Both the position numbers and the translations under genes were made by a program. Below are positions 26,357 to 35,933 of a stretch of 64,000 bases of DNA, one piece after another. The stretch lies in the NCBI RefSeq assembly GCF_017874615.1, contig NZ_JAGIKV010000010.1, positions 62,001 to 126,000 on the forward strand, in the 5' to 3' direction. The DNA is from Paenibacillus xylanexedens. GTDB lineage: Bacteria; Bacillota; Bacilli; Paenibacillales; Paenibacillaceae. The number at the start of each line of letters is the position of its first letter. The first letter of the stretch is position 1. Under the pieces are notes generated by a model. It did not search any database. It was not told the origin of the DNA and worked only from the letters and a program-made list of their open reading frames with translations.

Positions 26357-26417
26357 TTTACTCTAAGAGTAAACGGTTTGATGGAAAAATGAAGATTGAC
26401 CTTGAAGTACACTTCAA
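26357..26417. promoter_or_regulatory. Two palindromes upstream of the ArsR-type gene
   Basis: TTTACTC-TAA-GAGTAAA (26357-26373) and TTGAAGT-AC-ACTTCAA (26402-26417) are both perfect 7-bp-arm inverted repeats. They lie 66-126 bases before the ArsR start and are possible operators for that gene or for a lost gene on the other side. Confidence 0.45.
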
Positions 26418-26467
26418 CCTTTATACTTTACTTATAGTCTCCACAGACCGTATATCGGAACGTTAGA

Positions 26468-26788
26468 TACCAAGAAATTTTTTTCAACACGCGAGCTTAC
26501 CCGCAAACACCTGGATCATATGGGCTTGGAAAACATTAAACCTTATACCTTGGGTAAAACAAAACTGTCATCTTCCATCAAAGAGCGCTCCCATGAAGAC
26601 ATGCAGGTGTTCACCTTAAACGATCAGCATTCCCGTGAAGCTCGACAAACTGCTGACGGATCAAAGAATCGATCATCAAACGTACGTTTACCCATGTCTT
26701 TGTCCTCTATCCGATTCCGGAAGCCAGGGATGCACTGCGTAAAATAGTTAACATCATAAAAAGCTCAGCACATGAAGCTGGACAATAG
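26468..26788 (+). pseudogene. Decayed ORF of unknown family, at least two frameshifts
   Basis: Protein-like text runs across three frames. First comes a segment with FFSTRELTRKHLDHMGLENI up to VFTLNDQ. After a frame change it continues as IPVKLDKLLTDQRI. After another it continues as KRTFTHVFVLYPIPEARDAL and ends with a stop near 26788. The pieces join into about 105 residues of plausible protein, but no single frame covers them. A 75-codon open frame at 26520 is only part of this. I do not recognise the family. The rest of the 600-base gap between 26292 and 26896 holds the palindromes and a terminator. Confidence 0.35.
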
Positions 26789-26830
26789 ACTGTAACGCCT
26801 CCCCATAGCCATTTGGCAAAAGGAACGAAA

Positions 26831-26870
26831 AAAGCTCAATCCCTGGACTAACGCCACCGGATTGAGCTTT
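26831..26870 (-). terminator. Terminator of the GH43 / sugar ABC operon
   Basis: A perfect 12-bp stem (AAAGCTCAATCC at 26831-26842, GGATTGAGCTTT at 26859-26870) is followed on the minus strand by a T-run. It lies just beyond the GH43 stop. Confidence 0.88.
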
Positions 26871-26896
26871 CTTGCTGTTATTCTGTCATCTAAATA

Positions 26897-28474
26897 TTAT
26901 TTATATGAACCATATTCAAACCAGTCAAAGTCCGCTACCTGATCGGAAGAAGTACCGTTGCTGCTGCTAAACATTCCGATACAACAGCCAACAAAGCCGC
27001 CGGCTACTTCAGTGCTCAAGCTGCTTGTATCCACCTGTTCCGCCACCAGATGATACTGACTTCCATCTGTGCTGTAATAGAAGTTTAGTTGCTGACCTGT
27101 TGCGGCCAGTTTGATATACAACCGCGATACATCACCCTCCAGCGCGATTTGCGCAATGTGGGTATCCTGACCATCTATACAGGTCAGCACACGCAGCACC
27201 TGCTGTTTCTCGACCAGAGCACGCTCAATCCGTACGTGATACAGATCGTTCTGAATGACGACAAGACCAGCCGTTTCATTGGCATTCCCGGGCACAAATT
27301 CCATCGCTGTAGCTGCGACATAATCCATATGCCTTTGACGCAGACAAACAAAGCTGGAATTTTCTTTTTCCTTCAATGTTTGCGGTTTCAGCTTCAGTCG
27401 CAAGTATCCTTTTCGTTCGGTTAATGAATAGAGATCCTCCTGAGGATTGCGCAGGAACATCCATTGCAAGCCCAGTTTATCACTGTCAAAATGGTCAAAT
27501 CGCAGTTGCGACTCTACCGGAACAGGCTTCAAATCCAACGTGCCCTGCTCCTCCAGGATGCCGCGGCCCTCATTAACAACAGGCCATCCGTCCTCCCAAA
27601 CGACAGAAGCAAGAAACGTCTCCCGCCCCAGGTTGCTATAGCTCCCCCCATATGGACGCGAAGCAAGCATGACCATGAACCATTGACCGTTCGCAGCCTG
27701 CACCAAGTCGGCATGTCCTACATTAACAACAGGGTAACGTTTACCCAAATGGCGATGTGTAATGATTGGATTATTCGGATTCCCGACGTATCCTTCGGTC
27801 AAACTTTTACTACGAGCAATGGTCACCGCATGGTTTGGCCCTGTGCCTCCCTCTGCAATCAATAAATAGTAATATTCATCGATCTTATACAGATGCGGTC
27901 CTTCCGGCCAGATAACATCCACCATCGCCCCGCGCCACAGAACGTAACTGTCTCCCACCAGCTTCATACTGTCCAGATCCAACTCCCGCAGCCACACTTC
28001 CCAGTTCCCATTGTAACGAACTCCCTCAGAGCAAGGACGTGTACCAAGGTAATACGCTTTGCCGTCATCGAAGAAAATCGTAGGGTCTATGCCTTCGGCG
28101 CCTTCAATAAAATAAGGATCTGACCATGGCCCAGCTGGGTCGGTAGCGGTTACAACAAAATTGCCGCCATGTGATACATTGGTTGTAATCATATAGAAGG
28201 TGCCTTCATGATACCGAAGCGTTGGAGCGAATATCCCCTGTGAATGGCCTGCTCCCTGAAGATTTAATTGCGAAGGACGGTCCAGCACATTGCCAATCTG
28301 TTTCCAATTCACTAGATCACGGCTCTGAAAGATCGGAACGCCAGGAAAATAGGCAAATGTTGATGTCACCAGATAAAAATCTTCACCCACCCGGCATACG
28401 GACGGATCTGGATAAAACCCGGGCATAATCGGATTATTAAACGTGCATTGTTCGCTTTGATTTGCATTTTTCAT
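26897..28474 (-). CDS. Glycoside hydrolase family 43 protein, beta-xylosidase/arabinosidase type
   Basis: The product has 525 residues without a signal peptide, so it acts in the cytoplasm on imported oligosaccharides. The five-bladed propeller of GH43 shows the catalytic base D23 (GFYPDPSV), the pKa-modulating D130 (EGIDPTIFF) and the acid E191 (WPEGPHLY). Residues from about 330 form a C-terminal lectin-like beta-sandwich found in the XynB-type subfamily. This layout usually means release of xylose or arabinose from short chains. Its ATG overlaps the stop of the permease gene by 4 bases, so it is the last gene of the uptake operon. Confidence 0.93.
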   Translation of the reverse strand: MKNANQSEQCTFNNPIMPGFYPDPSVCRVGEDFYLVTSTFAYFPGVPIFQSRDLVNWKQIGNVLDRPSQLNLQGAGHSQGIFAPTLRYHEGTFYMITTNVSHGGNFVVTATDPAGPWSDPYFIEGAEGIDPTIFFDDGKAYYLGTRPCSEGVRYNGNWEVWLRELDLDSMKLVGDSYVLWRGAMVDVIWPEGPHLYKIDEYYYLLIAEGGTGPNHAVTIARSKSLTEGYVGNPNNPIITHRHLGKRYPVVNVGHADLVQAANGQWFMVMLASRPYGGSYSNLGRETFLASVVWEDGWPVVNEGRGILEEQGTLDLKPVPVESQLRFDHFDSDKLGLQWMFLRNPQEDLYSLTERKGYLRLKLKPQTLKEKENSSFVCLRQRHMDYVAATAMEFVPGNANETAGLVVIQNDLYHVRIERALVEKQQVLRVLTCIDGQDTHIAQIALEGDVSRLYIKLAATGQQLNFYYSTDGSQYHLVAEQVDTSSLSTEVAGGFVGCCIGMFSSSNGTSSDQVADFDWFEYGSYK

Positions 28475-29370
28475 TCTTTTACCCCTCCAATGGTTAGTCC
28501 AGTCACAAAGTATTTTTGCAAGAACGGATACAGTAAAACAATCGGCATTGCCGTCACAACCGTGATCGCTGCACGAATGGATACAGGCGTCACCATGTTG
28601 GTTACATTTTTGAATGAATCCACGTTGACGGTCCCCCCCTGTGAGGTCGCAGAGGATAACAATTTCATCAGTTCATACTGCAAGGTGGTCAAATTCCGAT
28701 TCCCCGCCGTGTACAACATGGAGTCAAACCAGGAGTTCCACTGACCTACAGCAATAAACAGTGCAACCGTAGCCAGAACCGGCTTGGATAAGGGAAGCAC
28801 GATACGCATGAAAATCCGAAAATCTCCGGCTCCATCCATCTTCGCGGATTCAATCAATCCCTCCGACAGTCCCTGAATGTAAGTACGAATGACGATCATG
28901 TTGAACACCCCGATCAACCCGGGAATAATGTATACCCAGAAGCTGTTCAGCAGCCCCACTTGTTTAATCAGCATGTATCCCGGAATTAAGCCGCCGCTGA
29001 AATACATCGTCATGACAAACAGCGTTGTGACCAATTTGTTAAACATATACTCCTTGCGGCTCAGTACATAGGCCAGCATGGCTGTACAGAACAGCTGTAC
29101 AACCGTTCCCACCACCGTTCTGGCGACCGAAACAAATGCGGCTTGTGTCAGATTCGGGTTCTGGAATACGGAGACGTAATTTTGCAGCGTCCATTCCCTC
29201 GGCCAGAGATAGATCCCGCCGCGGATCGTATCCAGCCCGTTATTGAAAGATACGGCAATGGTGTTTAAAAAAGGATATAACGTAACAACCATGACAAGCA
29301 ACATAAATATGCCATTGGTGATGGAAAAAATAGAGTCTCCCAAGCTTCGGTTTCTACTAAATCGTTTCAC
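28471..29370 (-). CDS. Carbohydrate ABC transporter permease, LplC/YtcP-like
   Basis: The product has 299 residues with six membrane segments. The cytoplasmic EAA loop is visible as LIESAKMDGAGDFRIFMRIVLPLSKP. This is the MalG-side type permease of the CUT1 family, and its C-terminal FVTGLTIGGVKE is typical of LplC/YtcP proteins. It pairs with the permease gene 15 bases upstream and with the lipoprotein at 30497. No ATPase gene is in the locus; in this transporter group a shared MsmK-like ATPase elsewhere usually serves. It overlaps the GH43 gene by 4 bases. Confidence 0.93.
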   Translation of the reverse strand: MKRFSRNRSLGDSIFSITNGIFMLLVMVVTLYPFLNTIAVSFNNGLDTIRGGIYLWPREWTLQNYVSVFQNPNLTQAAFVSVARTVVGTVVQLFCTAMLAYVLSRKEYMFNKLVTTLFVMTMYFSGGLIPGYMLIKQVGLLNSFWVYIIPGLIGVFNMIVIRTYIQGLSEGLIESAKMDGAGDFRIFMRIVLPLSKPVLATVALFIAVGQWNSWFDSMLYTAGNRNLTTLQYELMKLLSSATSQGGTVNVDSFKNVTNMVTPVSIRAAITVVTAMPIVLLYPFLQKYFVTGLTIGGVKE

Positions 29371-29385
29371 AGCTCTGCCCCCTTA

Positions 29386-30360
29386 TCATATCAATCGCTC
29401 TTCACCAAGAGACTTGGCAATCCCGTTGGCGATAAATATGAGCACCAGACTGACCACACTTTTGAAAATGCCTGCTGCGGTGGCAAGTGAGTAGTTGCCG
29501 AGATTAATCCCGTATTTCAAAACAAAAATGTCGATCGTCTCGGATACATCCTGCACAAGTCCGTTCCCCAGCAAGTATTGAATCTCAAAACCCGCGTTCA
29601 GTACGTTACCAACGTTGATGATAAGCAGGATAATAATCGTTGGTTTGATGCTTGGAAGCGTGACATTGAACATTTTACGAAACCGTCCGGCTCCGTCGAT
29701 GGAAGCTGCCTCGTACAAGCTCGGATTAATCGACGCCATGGCCGCCAGATAAATAATCGTGCCCCAGCCAATTTCCTTCCACATGCTGGACAGACCTACA
29801 ATCCCCCAGAAGTATTTGGGTTCGGCAAAAAAATTGATCGGTGCATCAATCAGGCCCAATTTCGTCAACAGCACATTCACTATTCCTGTTTCCGTTGATA
29901 ATACATTCGCAACAATACCTGTTACGATGATCCACGACAGGAAATGTGGAAGGTAGGAAACCGTCTGTACCACGCGTTTGAACAATACCATTCGCAGTTC
30001 ATTCAATAAGAGCGCCAGACCAATTGAGCCGACAAATCCCAGAAACAGACTGATCAGGCTCATCGCCAGCGTATTGCGAATGACACGTAAAAATGTAGGG
30101 TCCGTGAATAACGTTCGAAAATGATCCACTCCAACCCAATCTTGCTCCATAAAACCAATGCCCGGTCTATAATTCTGAAACGCCATCAACCAGCCCCATA
30201 ATGGTCCATACGCAAAAATAGCGATAAACGCAATAAACGGAAATGACATCCACATTAATTGTCGCTGACTTTTCATTCTGGACAGGTTGTACCCGATCCA
30301 GCTTGTTCCCGCTGGGATATGGCTGGTTTTTAACGAAGGCTGCAGCTCCTTTTTGGCCAT
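29386..30360 (-). CDS. Carbohydrate ABC transporter permease, LplB-like
   Basis: The product has 324 residues. I chose the ATG at 30360 because AAGGAGAG lies 9 bases upstream; the frame extends to 30432 without a site. It has six membrane segments. The EAA loop reads LYEAASIDGAGRFRKMFNVTLP. This is the MalF-side type permease of the LplB group, partner of the permease directly downstream. The gene lies 136 bases after the solute-binding protein, behind a stem-loop, so it should be expressed less than the binding protein. Confidence 0.93.
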   Translation of the reverse strand: MAKKELQPSLKTSHIPAGTSWIGYNLSRMKSQRQLMWMSFPFIAFIAIFAYGPLWGWLMAFQNYRPGIGFMEQDWVGVDHFRTLFTDPTFLRVIRNTLAMSLISLFLGFVGSIGLALLLNELRMVLFKRVVQTVSYLPHFLSWIIVTGIVANVLSTETGIVNVLLTKLGLIDAPINFFAEPKYFWGIVGLSSMWKEIGWGTIIYLAAMASINPSLYEAASIDGAGRFRKMFNVTLPSIKPTIIILLIINVGNVLNAGFEIQYLLGNGLVQDVSETIDIFVLKYGINLGNYSLATAAGIFKSVVSLVLIFIANGIAKSLGEERLI

Positions 30361-30451
30361 GTTTTTTCTCTCCTTGCTTACGAGTTTATCTATATCACCC
30401 AGTCTAGGTGAATCGATTCCATTCCTATCCAATCTCCTAATCTAGCGTGTA

Positions 30452-30483
30452 AGAAAGGCTACGGGGTTCCCCATAGCCTTTCT
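30452..30483 (-). terminator. Intercistronic hairpin between binding protein and permease genes
   Basis: AGAAAGGCTA (30452-30461) pairs with TAGCCTTTCT (30474-30483) with an inner GGGG/CCCC pair. There is no strong U-run. It probably stabilises the binding-protein mRNA and reduces read-through into the permeases. Confidence 0.75.
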
Positions 30484-30496
30484 GTGTGACAGGCCT

Positions 30497-32167
30497 TTAT
30501 CCCCACAGTTCCATACGTCTGCGGACTTCTTCCGTCAGCGCATCTTCATACGCTTTAATATCTGCACTTTCCTTGAGCGTGGCTTGATATTCTTCCCAGG
30601 CCTTATCAAATTCGGCTGGTGAAGTCATAATCACTTTTGGCAGCCATTTGCGTTTTACATCATCCATTTTCTGTCTGGCGATGGTCTCCGGTTTATTCGG
30701 TTCAAAATTATAGGTATAGATTGGGAACCACGGTTCATTTTCCTCCGCAGGCTCAAGGAAGTCGGTAAACTTCGTATATCCATAAGCCTTCAGCACTTTT
30801 TTGTCGATATCATTCAATGTAGCAAGGTACTCCTCAGGCTGCTCCTTAGGGTCAAGGGCATTCTTCCCGTCAGCGGTCATACCTTCATGATGCGGGAAAT
30901 AGACCAACGGGCTTCCCGTGTTTGCCAGCACCCAGTCCGGATCTTTGGAATTCGCACGTTGCTCTTCATTCCTGGAGAACACGCCTTTGTCATCGACTTG
31001 ATAATCCACGCCTTCCTGTCCCCAGGTTCTCAATACCTCCATCTCAGGGTCCAGCAAATCATTAATATATTGAAGTGCTCCCTCGATATCCTCGCAGCTC
31101 TTTGTAATGGCCAAGCCACCATTTACGTTAAGGATTGGATTGTTCTGATAACGCCCTTTAACATCCTCTGAGAGTGTAATGGACAACGGTACATAGGTTT
31201 TGTCATACAATTTTTGCTTCACGAGTGATGCCTCGGCGTCAAGGAACTGCCATCCTTGATCCACCATGCCCAGCACACGTCCGGTTGAAATTTTGGAGAT
31301 ATATTGATCATAGTTTGCTGTAAAGGTTTCGTTATCGACCAAACCTTGATGATATACCTCATTGATCTTCTTGAAATATGCCTTCGCTTCCGGAATGGTA
31401 TTATAGTTTTTGGCCGTCAGCGTTTCTTTATCAACGATGGCTGCACCTTCGTTAGGATAACCAGCCATGAAGAGCGGAGGGTTCTCCAGTGCGAAATAAC
31501 GCCAGTCATAGGAGATAATTTCAAATCCAATTGTTGGCTGACCATCAACGGTCGGGTGAGCTGCTTTATACCGTTCAATCAAGTCGAAGTATTGGTCAAG
31601 CGTTTTGATTGTCGGATAATTATCCCACTCCAGTACGGCCTTCTGAATCCAGAATGCTTCTCCGTCATGGGATACTTTCATCGATTTCTCTTGTATATTG
31701 CCGAATTGAGGAATGAAGTAGATATGTCCATCCGTCGTATTTTTCATCTTCTTCCAGTCTTCGCCCAGATAATTTTTGATGTTTGGATATTTATCGATGT
31801 AATCCTCAAGTGGTACTAACGCTCCTGCTGCTACCAGTTGCTGAGTACCATCACTCCCATCGATAAAATCGGGATATTCGCCGCCTGCAATGAGTACACC
31901 AATCCGCTCTTTAGCTGTTTGGCCTGTAAGCCAGTCCATCGTGACTCTGGCGCCTGTTTTCTCCTCAATAGCCTTTAACACCCGATTATCGTCAGGCGCA
32001 ATTTTTCCCGGTACGGCAAAAAATGCGGAAAATTGTTTCAATTCCCTTCCATCTGCTGTCTTTTCCCCTTTCGAGGACGATCCCGGTGTACATCCAGTGA
32101 GTGCGATGACCAGTATTAAAGCGAGCAGAGCACTATACTTGATTCTTTTTCTAACATCCTTTTTCAT
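30497..32167 (-). CDS. Extracellular sugar-binding lipoprotein, LplA-like
   Basis: The product has 556 residues from the second of two adjacent ATGs; GGAGGGG stands 7 bases before it. A lipoprotein signal ends in VIALTGC. The large size (over 500 residues) and motifs such as ISTGRVLGMVDQGWQFLDAE match the LplA/YtcQ type of CUT1 binding proteins in Paenibacillus and Bacillus. It captures an oligosaccharide outside the membrane for the two permeases downstream. The GH43 enzyme in the operon suggests xylo- or arabino-oligosaccharides (inference). A 20-bp palindrome lies just upstream and a terminator separates it from yesN-like regulation genes. Confidence 0.92.
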   Translation of the reverse strand: MKKDVRKRIKYSALLALILVIALTGCTPGSSSKGEKTADGRELKQFSAFFAVPGKIAPDDNRVLKAIEEKTGARVTMDWLTGQTAKERIGVLIAGGEYPDFIDGSDGTQQLVAAGALVPLEDYIDKYPNIKNYLGEDWKKMKNTTDGHIYFIPQFGNIQEKSMKVSHDGEAFWIQKAVLEWDNYPTIKTLDQYFDLIERYKAAHPTVDGQPTIGFEIISYDWRYFALENPPLFMAGYPNEGAAIVDKETLTAKNYNTIPEAKAYFKKINEVYHQGLVDNETFTANYDQYISKISTGRVLGMVDQGWQFLDAEASLVKQKLYDKTYVPLSITLSEDVKGRYQNNPILNVNGGLAITKSCEDIEGALQYINDLLDPEMEVLRTWGQEGVDYQVDDKGVFSRNEEQRANSKDPDWVLANTGSPLVYFPHHEGMTADGKNALDPKEQPEEYLATLNDIDKKVLKAYGYTKFTDFLEPAEENEPWFPIYTYNFEPNKPETIARQKMDDVKRKWLPKVIMTSPAEFDKAWEEYQATLKESADIKAYEDALTEEVRRRMELWG

Positions 32168-32202
32168 CATGACCCCTCCATCGATTATATTGACAGAAGC
32201 TT

Positions 32203-32222
32203 TTTGGAAAGCGCTTTCCAAA
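32203..32222. promoter_or_regulatory. cre-like palindrome upstream of the sugar-binding protein
   Basis: TTTGGAAAGCGCTTTCCAAA is a perfect 20-bp palindrome whose core GAAAGCGCTTTC matches the CcpA cre core. It lies about 36 bases before the start codon, where a bound repressor would block transcription. A LacI-family local regulator is an alternative binder. Confidence 0.7.
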
Positions 32223-32305
32223 GGCTGACTTAAAATTATCATGCTTCCATGCCCCTCTCAACGGGATAAACTATAGATGGAATCCCACTAATTCCAGCAT
32301 CTACG

Positions 32306-32344
32306 AAAAAAAATATCCCGCCGCTCCGTCAAGGAGTGCAGGAT
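32306..32344 (-). terminator. Terminator after the YesN-like regulator
   Basis: On the minus strand an imperfect stem (ATCC...GGAT with CTCC/GGAG inside) at 32315-32344 is followed by eight T. It starts right after the regulator's stop and separates the regulatory pair from the transport operon. Confidence 0.75.
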
Positions 32345-32345
32345 G

Positions 32346-33920
32346 TTAATCAAGAGAGTACGCAGCATGGGCACTTTTACGATATTGTGCAGGAGTTTCC
32401 CCCATGAGTTTCTCGAACCGGCTAATAAAGTAATCGGAATCCCGATATCCCACCATTGTTGCGATTTCGTATACTCTTTGATCTGTTCTGCGCAACAGCC
32501 GGGCGGCTTCCTCAATACGCAATTGATTCAAATAATCACTGAAGCTGATTGAGAAATGCTTTTTGAAAATCTGACCCAGATATGCACTATTCATGTAAAA
32601 CTGCTCCCCGAGCAATTTCAGACTGATATTTTCTCTGTAATGCTCGTGAATGAAGGCCTCGATTTTGGCTAATACGCCCATCGCATTTGACTTTTGCTGC
32701 TCCTTCAGTTTCTCTGCGCACATGAGCGAGAATTCGCATAAATGTTCAATGTTTTCCTCCATGGATAACATCGCGTAGTTCACCTTCAGAAAAGTCGATT
32801 CCATCAACCCCGAATCTGGAGTAACCGTATCGTTATTCACGAGATCCAGCAATGTGTATGCCAAATAATGCAAGTGAATGCGGACAATACCAGGCTCGAT
32901 TCGCTCATCCAGAAAAAATTGAAAAATGGCCTTTGCATGACTGTATAACTCATCCGTCTGCTGTTCCTCAATAGACTTGACTAGCCCATCAAATAATTGT
33001 TTTTCGAACTGTCCCGGCCGATTAACAAATAAGGTCGTATCCATAAGTTCGAAGTAATAAATGGGCCTGCAAGTGGTGAAGAAACGTAAGCTTTTCATTA
33101 TGCCGCAGGATTGATAAGACTCGTGCAGCGCCTCCAACTCATGTACTTCCTTCCCGACATAACAAGCAATAGCCGCCTCTTGACCATGGCTCAGATCGGC
33201 ATGTAATCGGGTCAAATATTGCTCCAAGGTCACTGCCTCACGGTTCACCATCAGGTCCGTAACCATAAGCAGAACCGCATTTTTATCACCTGTGAAGGGC
33301 TTCAAAATTTGTCCCGGCAAGGGCTTGCCCACCCATGCCTCAACCCGAGCGCACCAATCCGTTCCCTGTTCTGGACCGGCTTCAGCCTCAATCAGGATGC
33401 AACGCAGTATTCCAACATCTTGATAATGGGGCTGCAGACTCGTAACAGCATCCTCCTCAGCCACCCCAAGCATGATTGACTGCATATGCTGAGCCATAAT
33501 AATCCGATCTTTTTTTTGCTGAAATCGCTTCTCTTCCGTCCGCGCATTAAATGCGACCCTGAACTCCTCAAGCACCTGAACCAGTTCGGTCTTCACAATA
33601 GGCTTGAGAATGTAGTCATCCACCTGGTATTTAATCGCCTGCTTGGCATATCCGAACTCATAGAATCCACTCAGAAGAATCAGCTTGATGTCACCGTTAT
33701 ATTGCTCGTACAAGGTTTTGGCAAGCTGCATTCCGTCCATTTCCGGCATCTTAATGTCGGAAATCACCAGATCGGGCTGCATAGCGCGTATGCACTCCAA
33801 TGCCTGCATACCATTGGAGGCCTGACCGCAAATCTGAAATCCGTAAGACTCCCAATCAATTAACAATAGAAGTCCTTGGCGAATAAATGGCTCATCGTCC
33901 ACAATCAGCACGTTGATCAT
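32346..33920 (-). CDS. Response regulator, YesN type (REC + AraC HTH)
   Basis: The product has 524 residues. The receiver is at 1-120 with D55 (LVISDIKMPEMDG) and K107 region (DDYILKPI). A long middle domain of unknown role follows (about 130-400). The C-terminal AraC-type double helix-turn-helix (about 415-515) includes SFSDYLNQLRIEEAARLL and VGYRDSDYFISRFEKLMGETP. Such regulators activate the neighbouring sugar-uptake operon when phosphorylated by their YesM kinase, which is encoded 11 bases upstream. GGAGCGAGGAT precedes the ATG. Confidence 0.94.
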   Translation of the reverse strand: MINVLIVDDEPFIRQGLLLLIDWESYGFQICGQASNGMQALECIRAMQPDLVISDIKMPEMDGMQLAKTLYEQYNGDIKLILLSGFYEFGYAKQAIKYQVDDYILKPIVKTELVQVLEEFRVAFNARTEEKRFQQKKDRIIMAQHMQSIMLGVAEEDAVTSLQPHYQDVGILRCILIEAEAGPEQGTDWCARVEAWVGKPLPGQILKPFTGDKNAVLLMVTDLMVNREAVTLEQYLTRLHADLSHGQEAAIACYVGKEVHELEALHESYQSCGIMKSLRFFTTCRPIYYFELMDTTLFVNRPGQFEKQLFDGLVKSIEEQQTDELYSHAKAIFQFFLDERIEPGIVRIHLHYLAYTLLDLVNNDTVTPDSGLMESTFLKVNYAMLSMEENIEHLCEFSLMCAEKLKEQQKSNAMGVLAKIEAFIHEHYRENISLKLLGEQFYMNSAYLGQIFKKHFSISFSDYLNQLRIEEAARLLRRTDQRVYEIATMVGYRDSDYFISRFEKLMGETPAQYRKSAHAAYSLD

Positions 33921-33931
33921 ATCCTCGCTCC

Positions 33932-35734
33932 TTATTCTTGAGATGCCTGCATAAGAGGAATTTGAATGCCAATCGTTGTTCCCTTCCCCTTTTCACTGAA
34001 TATGTGCACCTGAACGAAATCATCAAAATACATCCGCAGCCGAATATATGCATTCATCATACCAATGCTGCTAAGCTCACTCATCCGATCCATACTCGGG
34101 TCTTGCATCATTTTGCGGAGCGAGGCCAGCTTGTCCTGATCCATACCGACTCCGGTATCTCGAATGGAAATGTACAGTTCATTACTTCGAATTTCGAATA
34201 ATACCTCCACGACCCCATCATTCGACGTCCCCTCAATGCCATGGATACAAGCATTCTCCACAAAGGTGAGAACGGTTAGCTTGGGTATCATCATGGCAGC
34301 AATGGATTCGTCTGTGATCCGGATTGCAAATTGCAGCTTTTCACCAAAGCGATACTGCTGGATACTCAGATAACTCTCCACAAAATTGATTTCCTCTGCA
34401 ATTGTAATCAGATCATCGCCCCAATTGATCGTCTGACGTAACAGCAGTGCCAGTTTATGAATGACATCGGAGGTTTCAAGCTCGTCCTTGATCAAACTCC
34501 GCATACGGATCGTTTCAAGCGTGTTGAACATGAAATGGGGATTCACCTGACTCTGAAGGGCTTTCAGCTCCGCCTGTTTCTTGGAGAGCTCAAGGGCTTG
34601 CCGCTCCACCTGACCCTTAAATACAATCTCAATCAGGTTCTTGATCTTGATGACCATCATGTTATAACTATGGGTCAGGCTGCCGATCTCGTCCTTGCCC
34701 ACAGGTCCCGATATCACCTCAAATTTCTCATGCTTCACTTGGTCCAGGTGCTTTGCTATCCGATTAACTCTGATGACCAGTGATCTGGATATCAACCAGA
34801 TTAGCAGTGTCGGCACCAACAGATTAAGAATGATTAGTAAAGTCAAATTAAGCTTGGAATTAACAATCTCCGACAGAACGTCCAATTTCTCCGTGCTGAC
34901 GACAATCTGCCAATCCTCGGATACGACGGGAATCGATTGCATGGATTGAACAGGGTCAATTGGACTGTTTGCAATCAGATTAAATGACTTGCGCATCTGA
35001 TTCATTTTTGAATCGTTCGAGAAAATGACCCTGCCATCCGAAACGACATACACCTTCCCATTGGCTCCCTCATTTTTAAGCGATTTGTTGATGAAAGCGT
35101 AGTCCAGATCAACCTTTAACACCTTTTCAACCTGCTGCTCCCCAAAGTAATCCAGCTTGCGGATAATGCTTACTTTGCGTCCTCCCTGACTTTGCGACAT
35201 CTCCGCCTGTTGTTTGTCAAAATACGAATAGATCATGATATGGTCGCTCGTGTTCATCAGCGCTTGATACCAATCACTTTTCTTCACCTCATCATCCAGC
35301 TTAATAAAGTTTCCTCCATTGACGAAGGTATCATTGCCAACATAAAACGTAATTTGATTCACCTGCTGGTAGCTGTAGTAGTACCTGACCAGATTGTTGT
35401 TGCTAAGCATATCATAGTAGGCAGAATAATAGTCTTCCTGATCACGATACTTGAACTCCATGAACCGGTTCAGCGTTCCATCGGTATAGAGAAAATTGGA
35501 CACATACAAGCTATTGTCTATACTGTTCCGCAGGTTGAACTTGATCCTTTGCTGCATTTCATTGAATCGGCTATGCTCCTTCTCTTCAATGTTACCTTTG
35601 ATGCTTTGGTAAAACACGGTATTTGTGACCAGGACCGGGACCAGCACACAAAAAATGAACAATATGTACAACTTGGTTTTGAGACTCCAATCATCCAGAA
35701 ACTGAATACGCTTACAGTATTTCTTTCGGCTCAT
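33932..35734 (-). CDS. Sensor histidine kinase, YesM type
   Basis: The product has 600 residues. A first membrane segment lies at about 18-38. An extracytoplasmic sensor region follows, then a second segment at about 295-320, a HAMP domain, and the His_kinase domain with SQVNPHFMFNTLETIR, where the histidine is phosphorylated. The C-terminal ATPase shows ENACIHGIEG and RDTGVGM. It detects an external cue, probably sugar or the loaded binding protein, and phosphorylates the regulator encoded immediately downstream. The nearest ribosome-like site (AGAGGAG) is a long 13 bases before the ATG. Confidence 0.94.
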   Translation of the reverse strand: MSRKKYCKRIQFLDDWSLKTKLYILFIFCVLVPVLVTNTVFYQSIKGNIEEKEHSRFNEMQQRIKFNLRNSIDNSLYVSNFLYTDGTLNRFMEFKYRDQEDYYSAYYDMLSNNNLVRYYYSYQQVNQITFYVGNDTFVNGGNFIKLDDEVKKSDWYQALMNTSDHIMIYSYFDKQQAEMSQSQGGRKVSIIRKLDYFGEQQVEKVLKVDLDYAFINKSLKNEGANGKVYVVSDGRVIFSNDSKMNQMRKSFNLIANSPIDPVQSMQSIPVVSEDWQIVVSTEKLDVLSEIVNSKLNLTLLIILNLLVPTLLIWLISRSLVIRVNRIAKHLDQVKHEKFEVISGPVGKDEIGSLTHSYNMMVIKIKNLIEIVFKGQVERQALELSKKQAELKALQSQVNPHFMFNTLETIRMRSLIKDELETSDVIHKLALLLRQTINWGDDLITIAEEINFVESYLSIQQYRFGEKLQFAIRITDESIAAMMIPKLTVLTFVENACIHGIEGTSNDGVVEVLFEIRSNELYISIRDTGVGMDQDKLASLRKMMQDPSMDRMSELSSIGMMNAYIRLRMYFDDFVQVHIFSEKGKGTTIGIQIPLMQASQE

Positions 35735-35933
35735 GTTATGTCTTTGTCTCCTCTAACCATGTCATATATCAACATTATTATAACGAGTACAGGATGGGTT
35801 GGATACTGCAATCCAGGATTTCCGGGAAGCCTTTAATCAACCTCCCGTTCAACTGGCCCAACAAGACAGACACTAACACCCCACATATTTTCGTATGAAC
35901 CCGATCTGATCTTAAGTCGAAACGGGTATCTCG

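Noticed and set aside
35192-35836. 214-codon plus-strand open frame
   Set aside because: It is the antisense shadow of the YesM-type kinase gene, which has complete domains.
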